A stretch of DNA of 31,790 nucleotides, taken from NCBI GenBank assembly GCA_026692885.1, contig JAPLNJ010000852.1:1-31790 (forward strand), read 5' to 3'. Of this stretch, positions 1-5,620 are shown in pieces. Made by a program: the position numbers and the translations under genes. Every line of letters begins with the position of its first letter. Positions within the stretch are counted from its first letter, which is position 1. Origin of the DNA: Planctomycetota bacterium (GTDB taxonomy: Bacteria > Planctomycetota > Planctomycetia > Pirellulales > Pirellulaceae). Under the pieces are notes generated by a model, which did no database searches, was not told the origin of the DNA, and saw nothing but the letters and a program-made list of their open reading frames with translations.

Positions 1-183
1 AGGTGTCAGGTGTCAGGGGTCAGGGGTCAGGTGTCAGGGGGGAAGGGGGGTTGAAGTTGCGAGTAGCCGAATTCGTCAGAATACGGGGTGTTTCGCCAAC
101 GACCACAGCGGCCTTCGAATTCTCACGAATTCGGCTACTGCCTCCGGTAGTCGAAATGCGCAACTTCAAAGGCAGGTGTCAGG
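1..183. repeat. Inverted repeat with GAAGTTGCG-type ends, bordered by AGGTGTCAGG
   Basis: The left arm (51-90, TTGAAGTTGCG then AGTAGCCGAATTCGT) is mirrored by a right arm (117-170, ACGAATTCGGCTACT then GCGCAACTTCAA). The decamer AGGTGTCAGG occurs at 1-10, inside a run of short GGTGTCA-like tandem units, and again at 174-183 just outside the right arm. The same GAAGTTGCG terminus recurs at 2173-2411 and near 24870, so this is one copy of a dispersed family. It lies immediately downstream of ispH (minus strand) and could act as its transcription end. No coding function is apparent. Confidence 0.6.
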
Positions 184-197
184 CTGGAAAGCCTGAC

Positions 198-1130
198 CTA
201 CGTAAAGGTACGCAATTCTCGGGGCAGGGGGAAGTGGACCTGTTCGGTGCGCACAGCGCGGGTGGTGAAGTCCGCGCCGAACTGCTGCTGCAGGTACTGC
301 ACGCACTCCTGGACTACCGTTTCCGGGGCGCTGGCGCCGGCCGTGATCAGCACCGTGTCGACGCGCTCAAGCCAGGCCGGATCGATGTCTGACACGCTGT
401 CGATCAGGTGCGCCGCCACGCCCTGCTCGGCCGCCAACTCTCGCAGTCGCTGGCTGTTCGAGCTGTTTTGGCTGCCCAAGACGAGCACCAGTTGAGTTTC
501 TCGCGACAATTGGCGAATGGCTTCCTGACGATTCTGCGTCGCATAACAGATGTCATCCTTGGGCGGACCGATCAGCTGCGGAAAGCGGACCTTCAGCCGG
601 TCGATGATGCGGCTAGAGTCGTCCACCGAGAGCGTGGTTTGGGTCAGGTAGGCGACCTTCGCATCCGGCGGCAGTTGGAGCTGAGCGGCATCTTCCTCGG
701 AGCCCACCAGCACAATCGCTGCGGGTGCCTCGCCCATCGTGCCGACCACTTCGTCGTGGCCTTCGTGTCCGATCAGCAGGATCGTGTAACCCGCGTGGGC
801 AAACCGCACGGCTTCCAGGTGGACCTTGGTAACCAGCGGGCAGGTAGCGTCAATGGCGTGCAGCTTGCGTTGCCGAGCGAACTGTCGGATTTCGGGCGAG
901 ACCCCGTGCGCTGAAAACAGCAGGTAGGCACCTTCGGGAACCTCCTGCAAATCATTCACAAACACGGCACCCCGGTCGCGAAACCTTTCCACGACGAACT
1001 TGTTGTGTACGATCTCGTGGTACACGTACACGGGCGGGCCAAACGCGCGCAGGGCCAATTCGAGACTTTCAATCGCCATGTTCACCCCGGCGCAAAACCC
1101 GCGCGGGGCCGCGAGGAGGATACTCTTCAT
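198..1130 (-). CDS. ispH: 4-hydroxy-3-methylbut-2-enyl diphosphate reductase (IspH/LytB)
   Basis: IspH performs the last step of the MEP isoprenoid pathway, reducing HMBPP to IPP and DMAPP with a [4Fe-4S] cluster in the cytoplasm. The 310-aa product has the three cluster cysteines at C13 (RGFCAGV), C97 (DATCPLV) and C195 (ICYATQNRQ). Substrate-pocket residues are also present: H42 (EIVHN), H75 (SAHGVS), H125 and E127 (GHEGHDEV), the SSNS segment at 223-226 and AGASAPE at 264-270. The length is normal for the family and all key residues are intact. The ATG at 1130 starts the conserved MKSILLAAPRGFCAG. No neighbour is functionally related. The upstream spacer holds a dispersed repeat and a strong hairpin, so its own promoter is unclear. 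Confidence 0.97.
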   Translation of the reverse strand: MKSILLAAPRGFCAGVNMAIESLELALRAFGPPVYVYHEIVHNKFVVERFRDRGAVFVNDLQEVPEGAYLLFSAHGVSPEIRQFARQRKLHAIDATCPLVTKVHLEAVRFAHAGYTILLIGHEGHDEVVGTMGEAPAAIVLVGSEEDAAQLQLPPDAKVAYLTQTTLSVDDSSRIIDRLKVRFPQLIGPPKDDICYATQNRQEAIRQLSRETQLVLVLGSQNSSNSQRLRELAAEQGVAAHLIDSVSDIDPAWLERVDTVLITAGASAPETVVQECVQYLQQQFGADFTTRAVRTEQVHFPLPRELRTFT

Positions 1131-1154
1131 GCTGTGTCGGACTCCTTAGACGCA

Positions 1155-1217
1155 GCCGAAAAACAAACTCCCTCGCCCCGGTACTCCGGGGAGAGGGGTG
1201 GGATGAGGGGCCGCAAG
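1155..1217. repeat. Dispersed CTCCCTCGCCCCGG repeat, copy 1
   Basis: The element contains GCCGAAAAACAAACTCCC, then CGCCCCGGTACTCCGGGG, a self-complementary core around GGTACTCC, then a tail ATGAGGGGCCGCAAG. Related copies lie at 2107-2140, 2818-2874 (reverse) and 29821-29861 (reverse). It sits about 25 bp upstream of the ispH start codon. Confidence 0.75.
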
Positions 1218-1284
1218 GAAAATACCGAAGCTATCTTTCGGTTGTTTCTTGCGATGCATCATAAGGCGTGCCAGCGTTCTGGCA

Positions 1285-1309
1285 ATGGTCCCCAACCGAT
1301 GGGGACCAT
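1285..1309. terminator. Perfect 10-bp hairpin upstream of ispH
   Basis: ATGGTCCCCA (1285-1294) and TGGGGACCAT (1300-1309) form a perfect 10-bp stem around a 5-nt loop. It lies directly beyond the stronger hairpin at 1318-1353 for minus-strand transcription. It lacks a U-run of its own, so it may be a secondary terminator, a processing site or a regulatory structure in the ispH leader. Confidence 0.5.
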
Positions 1310-1317
1310 CAAACGAA

Positions 1318-1353
1318 AAGACCCTCGTCGTTTCCGCATTCGACGAGGGTCTT
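1318..1353 (-). terminator. Strong Rho-independent terminator-like hairpin
   Basis: AAGACCCTCGTCG (1318-1330) pairs perfectly with CGACGAGGGTCTT (1341-1353), a 13-bp stem with a 10-nt loop. Read on the minus strand the stem is followed by CTTTTCGTTT, a T-rich tract, so it would end minus-strand transcripts arriving from around 1900. No protein gene lies upstream on that strand within this spacer. Confidence 0.65.
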
Positions 1354-1908
1354 GGGATTTGCACCAGGAGCAGAGAAGCGTTGGTCAGGACAGGTCGTTT
1401 GCAGTTGCGTCTAGCGCTGCCCCACAGGGCCGGATTCGCATCTTGCTCGGCCGACTAACGCGCCGCATGCGGAATCTCGGAATGTGCCGTGGCTAACCGG
1501 AAACGCCCGTGTCTTGGCTGAACCGTTCCCTTGCTCCGCCTTTTACTAACCGACTTGCAGTGACTTCGGAACCAATTCAAGGACACGCAATCGAATGGGT
1601 GCTCGTGCCTCCTCTGTTGAATCTATTTCGGACAGCCGCCATGTTCCGGCGATCCGCGGTGACGAATTTCAAGACGCGTCTGGACGGAGGAGCTGAACCG
1701 TGATCCGCTCCTCCGCGTTACGTGCCCGGTGGGGTTGGCATGGGGTCCTCCTGTGTCAGACTTCTGCAACCGAGATCAAACTGCTGGCAAGGCGTACGTC
1801 CGCAGGCCCACGACCGCCACTGACCACCGTTGTTGCGGGACAGTTCCTCGCCGAACCCGTTTCACTTCTCTCTCGTCGATCTCACCGCTGCATCACATCA
1901 TCGTCCAC
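1354..1908 (-). ncRNA. Possible unidentified non-coding transcript
   Basis: This stretch of about 550 bases has a good sigma70-like promoter at its right end (1915-1943) and a strong intrinsic terminator at its left (1318-1353), both on the minus strand, and no convincing protein gene between them. I looked for tmRNA, RNase P, SRP RNA and 6S signatures by eye and recognised none. A 9-bp hairpin with CGGAGGAGC arms lies at about 1685-1715. A seven-codon mini-ORF (MPTPPGT) with a GGAGG upstream starts near 1741, and a 27-codon ORF starts near 1468. It could equally be a long ispH leader with attenuation. This is inferred from the flanking signals only. Confidence 0.3.
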
Positions 1909-1914
1909 TGAAAG

Positions 1915-1943
1915 CATATACCCGCAGGCAAATCGTCCGTCAA
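1915..1943 (-). promoter_or_regulatory. Sigma70-like promoter TTGACG-N17-TATATG
   Basis: On the minus strand TTGACG (1943-1938) is separated by exactly 17 bases from TATATG (1920-1915). The predicted start is near 1908. No protein gene follows for about 780 bases, so it would drive either an RNA of unknown function or a long ispH leader. Confidence 0.45.
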
Positions 1944-2039
1944 AAGAACTTCGCCGCCCGCCCGCCGTTTGGTAAGAGATAACGATCACCCCGCGACGTC
2001 GTATATCGGTCCGGAAAACTGTATCGTGAGCGACGCCAG

Positions 2040-2140
2040 GCGACGGCGTGGGCCGGATCTGCAATCCGGCCTGGACGGTTTGAAGAACCGTCCTACGTGG
2101 AGGGTTCCCCTCGCCCCGGTACTCCGGGGAGTGGGGGTCC
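2040..2140. repeat. Short palindromic repeats including the GGTACTCC element, copy 2
   Basis: GCCGGATCTGCAATCCGGC (2051-2069) and a GGACGGTTTGAAGAACCGTCC palindrome follow each other closely. A copy of the CCCCTCGCCCCGGTACTCCG element then lies at 2107-2140. These are spacer repeats with no coding content. Confidence 0.65.
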
Positions 2141-2172
2141 AGACGAGCGGTGCGCCCCTCACCCTCGGCCTG

Positions 2173-2411
2173 GAAGTTGCGCATATTTGTCCCGCCGACT
2201 GTCCCACCGACCCCGCGTCGGTGGAATACGGTTTGAAAACTACGCGGGATCCCACCCCCCTCCGCCCGGTCCGCCCTCGCCACCCCGCCGCCGCTGGCGG
2301 CGGTGGGGTGGCGAGGGCGGAACGGGCGCGCCGGAACATGGGCGTCGTCTAGTCGCCAAACCTGCATCCACCGGCACGGGGCCGGTGGGGACCAGGCACA
2401 TGCGCAACTTC
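2173..2411. repeat. GAAGTTGCGCAT-bounded element enclosing a long palindrome
   Basis: GAAGTTGCGCAT (2173-2184) is repeated inverted as ATGCGCAACTTC (2400-2411), defining a 239-bp element. Inside lies a near-perfect hairpin with no loop, made of two 33-base arms (2263-2295 and 2296-2328), plus a small CCACCGGC/GCCGGTGG hairpin near 2370-2390. The termini match the repeat at 51-170. Open frames across it are low-complexity and have no plausible starts. Confidence 0.65.
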
Positions 2412-2439
2412 AAAGACCCCCGGCCTGGCCCGCGCAAAA

Positions 2440-2770
2440 TTGTATCCCCGTGAGTCCTTGCCATGGTGAGATCTGGTCCGGCTCTTGTTCCAGCTTGGCA
2501 TGTCTGGTCCCCATCCGGGCTTGCCCCGAATGGTACGAGATTAAGCATAAGTCGTTGTCATTCCGCCACCTTCCCCACTGGGCTTGCCCCAGTGGAAAAA
2601 GGGTTTGGTCACTAACAGCGGCCCCCGCCACATCTATTCCCCTTCGCCGCATTCACCGCCGCCGCTGGCGGCGGTGAATGCGGCGAAGGGGAATAGAGGT
2701 GGTTGATGTGGTTGCGGTACGCGGCCTTGGTTTTCAAACCTCGCTCCACCGGGGCAAGCCCGGATGGGGG
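2440..2770. repeat. Second long palindrome and GGGGCAAGCCC repeats
   Basis: A 73-bp palindrome spans 2629-2701, with arms of about 35 bp, one mismatch and a 3-nt GCT loop at 2664-2666. Its centre, CCGCCGCCGCTGGCGGCGG, is identical to that of the 2263-2328 palindrome, while the outer arms differ. It is surrounded by three short GGGCTTGCCCC or GGGGCAAGCCC repeats near 2516, 2580 and 2752. No gene is visible. Confidence 0.7.
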
Positions 2771-2817
2771 CGGAACGAAAACAGGACCATCCGATTGACG
2801 CCCGACTCCCCAATTCT

Positions 2818-2874
2818 TGCGCCCCTCACCCCAACCCTCTCCCGGAGTACCGGGGCGAGGGAGCTATTCTTCGG
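2818..2874. repeat. Dispersed GGTACTCC repeat, copy 3, reaching into the next gene
   Basis: This is the reverse-orientation copy of the repeat at 1155-1217. Its GAAxAAxAGCTCCCTCGCC end overlaps the final GAA GAA TAG codons of the gene ending at 2864, so the repeat supplies that stop codon. Confidence 0.7.
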
Positions 2875-5389
2875 CGGCGCTGTCTAGCGATTCCATGACC
2901 ACCACGGTCTGATTCAACTCCGGCGCGGTGACGGGGAAACGCAACGTCGGACCGCCTTCGCCGTCCGCTTGGACGTAGTACTCCAGTTCGCTTACCACCG
3001 CGGGGATTGCGAACCGGACGGCATACAGCCCGCGGCCGACAGGCAACATCCGCACGCGGGCAAAGGGACCACCTCCCAACGGCCGCCAGTACAGGCCGAT
3101 CTCGGGCGTTGTGACGCCCAGCAAGACGGCCTTCACGACCAAGGGCTCGTCGGGGCCCAGGCTGGTGCGGATCGTGGGGACGAACATCCGCGGCCGACCG
3201 GCGTATTGCTTCGAGGGCACCGCATCCGGCGGCAAATCCTCGCCCAACAGTCGGGCCAGTTCCTGCCCGGGTTGGGTCAGCAGTCCCGGCAGTAGATGTT
3301 GCTGCCAGTTGGTGACGTTGCCCATCTCGCCGTAGGTGGCCACGGCATTCAGTAGATGCCGGTACACTTCGCCCACCTGGGCCACCAACTCCTTGCGGAC
3401 CGGCAGCGCCAACTCGCGGGCCAGCTGCTTCCGGGCCGCCGCATCCGTCTCCGCCGTGACTTTCTTCCACGCCTCGTTGAACCGGTGCCAGGTGCAGTTG
3501 ACTTGGGCGTTGGCCCGCGTGTAACGGAAGGTGTCGAGCCAGTAGTCGAATCGCTCTCGATTGCCGGCCCCACGCACCTCGGGCTGCAACGCTTCCAAAT
3601 CAGCGACGAAGGCGTACTCCTGCTGCACCTGCTCCCACGGCCGTGCGTCCGGCTTGATCCCGCCGGGGCCGTTGACCCAATCCGAGGGCCGCGGCAAGTG
3701 TCCATCAAGGTTCGTGAAAATTGCCGCGATCGGCTGGCTGGCTGCGGGGCCGAAGTGCGTCTGGGCCCAGTCGGCGTAGAAGTCGTGGGTCGAGCCGGAC
3801 TGATCCCAGGCCGCAGCCGCCAGCGCGGCGACGTTTGGTCCGAGGATCTGCGTCCGCCAGTGGATTCCCAACAGGCCCGTGCAGCCATAGGCCAGGGAGT
3901 CGGCCGCGTCCTTGCGCATCCGGCCCGCCCAGAGCTGCGGGGAAATCAACGCAGGGTCGTCTTCCAGCCAGGGAATCGACCATTTCGGCCGGCCTTTCAC
4001 GTTGCTAAAGCCTGGCTCGACGGGGGCCTGGCCGACTTGGCGGCTGATGCAACTCATGGGGCACTCTTTGGGCAGGAAATTGTCGAACAACGCGCGGTCC
4101 TGTTGAGGCCCCAGCACCCAGCCGCAGGTCGCCAGCGTGAACGGCGCGTCCACTTTCTTGGCGGCCGCCAGCGCCGCCTTGAGATCGGCCAGCGTGGCGT
4201 CGATGTCCTGCTGCTTGGTCCCGCTCCAGGTCCAGCCTTCCGGCGTCCAGAACCAGTAGTAGTCCAGTGGATGCGTGCGTTTGATCCGCTCGAACAGGCC
4301 CTCGTAAATCTCCTGCAGCACGACAGGATCCGCAGGATCCTTGCCCGCCGCCTTCAGCCGTTGCTTGAGCGGCGCGGGAATCGTCAGCGGCGTTTCTGTG
4401 CCGAGGCAGGTCTGGATGCCCAATTGACGGGCGAACGTGAACGTATCCGCGAGTACGTCGCCCATGCGATTGAACAACGCGTTGCTTTCTTCCGGCGACA
4501 GCTTGGTCCACGGTTCGGTGTCCCGCATGTAGTCGGGACCGAAGTTGTCGGCCTCGTACAGCGCCGCCGCGCCGAAGCTGTAGTCGCCGGTTTTCGACGG
4601 TCCGTAGCCCCAGGCGCCGGTCGGGTTGGCCGTGGTGAAGTGCCGAGACGGGTAGCTGGCTGTCACGGTCCCGTCGTCCTCGAGTTCTGCGGGCGGGCCG
4701 ATCCACACCAACGGCTCCGGACCGACGCCGCCTTCAGGATACGTGTGCAGTCCGAAGAAATTCATCCGCAATTTGGACAACTGAGCGAGGATGGCCTTGT
4801 AGGCTTCGGCGTCCCACCAATCCGGTCCTTCGGGGAAATCGTGGAACGGCTGGATGCCACGATGCTCGAACAGCGGTTTCCCCAATTCATCGAGTTGCGG
4901 CACGGTCGCGGCCACACGCACCTCCGGCACCACATCGCCGTGCAGGTAGAACCGCACGCCCAAGTGTTCGGCAAACCGATAGGCTGCGTACAGCGGCGCA
5001 GTCACTCCCTCGCCTCCGGCCACGACGATCGTGCGGCTCTTGTACTCGATGGTCTTCAGCAGGTACTGATCAGCAACCGCCGGCTGCTTCCAGACGGCCT
5101 GGAGGCCCGGATGGTCCGCTAGTCCCAGTTGCTGCAGGCGGCTCCCCAAAGCTCCCGTCACCAGCACCACGCCTCCCGGCGGTGCCGACTCCAGGTCGGC
5201 TACGATCGGTAGCAACTTGCCAGTGCGTAGATAGACATAGCGTCGGACCTCGCGCGCGGCCAGTTGCTCGGTGACCGACGGTTTGGCAGCACTCACCACG
5301 GCCGCCAGTTCCGAGTTCGCTTCTGCCTGCGCCACATCCAGGATGACGCAGATCCCCGCGACCAACCACAGTCCTACTCGGCACCACAT
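2864..5389 (-). CDS. Exported glycoside-hydrolase-like protein (DUF4838/alpha-glucuronidase-like)
   Basis: The 841-aa protein begins with a signal peptide (residues 1-24, MWCRVGLWLVAGICVILDVA then QAEA). Residues about 35-165 resemble the alpha/beta N-terminal domain found before many hexosaminidase and alpha-glucuronidase barrels (ITGALGS-like segment, then TAPLYAAYRFAEHLGVRFY). The central part, with GLHTYPEGG, YYWFWTPEGWTW and a tryptophan-rich LGIHWRTQ segment, looks like a TIM-barrel glycosidase. A beta-rich C-terminal domain follows (about 730-830). The likely role is extracellular or periplasmic polysaccharide or glycoside hydrolysis, but no catalytic acid can be assigned by eye. The ATG at 5389 follows GGAGG with 7-nt spacing, a strong ribosome site. 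The last codons run into a dispersed repeat. The family call is moderately sure and the substrate is unknown. Confidence 0.7.
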   Translation of the reverse strand: MWCRVGLWLVAGICVILDVAQAEANSELAAVVSAAKPSVTEQLAAREVRRYVYLRTGKLLPIVADLESAPPGGVVLVTGALGSRLQQLGLADHPGLQAVWKQPAVADQYLLKTIEYKSRTIVVAGGEGVTAPLYAAYRFAEHLGVRFYLHGDVVPEVRVAATVPQLDELGKPLFEHRGIQPFHDFPEGPDWWDAEAYKAILAQLSKLRMNFFGLHTYPEGGVGPEPLVWIGPPAELEDDGTVTASYPSRHFTTANPTGAWGYGPSKTGDYSFGAAALYEADNFGPDYMRDTEPWTKLSPEESNALFNRMGDVLADTFTFARQLGIQTCLGTETPLTIPAPLKQRLKAAGKDPADPVVLQEIYEGLFERIKRTHPLDYYWFWTPEGWTWSGTKQQDIDATLADLKAALAAAKKVDAPFTLATCGWVLGPQQDRALFDNFLPKECPMSCISRQVGQAPVEPGFSNVKGRPKWSIPWLEDDPALISPQLWAGRMRKDAADSLAYGCTGLLGIHWRTQILGPNVAALAAAAWDQSGSTHDFYADWAQTHFGPAASQPIAAIFTNLDGHLPRPSDWVNGPGGIKPDARPWEQVQQEYAFVADLEALQPEVRGAGNRERFDYWLDTFRYTRANAQVNCTWHRFNEAWKKVTAETDAAARKQLARELALPVRKELVAQVGEVYRHLLNAVATYGEMGNVTNWQQHLLPGLLTQPGQELARLLGEDLPPDAVPSKQYAGRPRMFVPTIRTSLGPDEPLVVKAVLLGVTTPEIGLYWRPLGGGPFARVRMLPVGRGLYAVRFAIPAVVSELEYYVQADGEGGPTLRFPVTAPELNQTVVVMESLDSAAEE

Positions 5390-5513
5390 CGCAAAACCTC
5401 CTTCGAATCAAGAGCAGAACCCAGGGGGTCGGAAGTCGCTGTCGGTCAGGTGGTCTACCAAGTAGTCCGGTCCGGGTCCGAAAAAGTCTCTCGACCGCGA
5501 TCAACAATCCGCG

Positions 5514-5542
5514 AGTTTAGGCCGCGTCGCCGCTCACCGCAA
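5514..5542 (-). promoter_or_regulatory. Candidate promoter TTGCGG-N17-TAAACT
   Basis: On the minus strand TTGCGG (5542-5537) and TAAACT (5519-5514) are 17 bases apart, about 125 bases before the start codon at 5389. The -35 box overlaps a GCCGC/GCGGC hairpin (CCGCTTGCGGTGAGCGG) that could end transcription from the gene upstream. Otherwise the 231-base spacer shows no gene. Confidence 0.3.
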
Positions 5543-5620
5543 GCGGCGGGAGCGGGCGGGTCCGTCAGCATCTGCGGGGGAAGCTATTTCGGCACGCGTT
5601 GCTACCGCGCCGGCCGGAGA

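Noticed and set aside
1..40. GGTGTCA/GGGGTCA units as a CRISPR or regulatory array
   Set aside because: Units are 7-8 bp, contiguous, without spacers, so they are simple tandem repeats.
1354..1908. tmRNA, RNase P or SRP RNA
   Set aside because: I could not find the tag ORF and tRNA-like ends, the RNase P conserved regions, or the SRP tetraloop motif; kept only as an unidentified transcript candidate.
1882..2367. 161-codon open frame in the spacer after ispH
   Set aside because: It runs through several dispersed palindromes, is low-complexity, and has no ribosome site; its content is explained by the repeats.
2097..2887. Several short open frames in the 2.0-2.9 kb patch
   Set aside because: They appear on both strands across palindromes, as expected for GC-rich repeats; none has a domain or a plausible start.
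3356..5122. Long open frame antisense to the glycoside-hydrolase-like gene
   Set aside because: It is a mirror of a GC-rich gene with a signal peptide and good ribosome site on the other strand. Its translation is arginine/leucine/glutamine-rich with no domain.
5583..5610. Possible degenerate half of the CGTAGCAACGT element (TATTTCGGC...GTTGCTAC)
   Set aside because: The similarity is short and no partner arm is visible, so it is not listed as a repeat copy.
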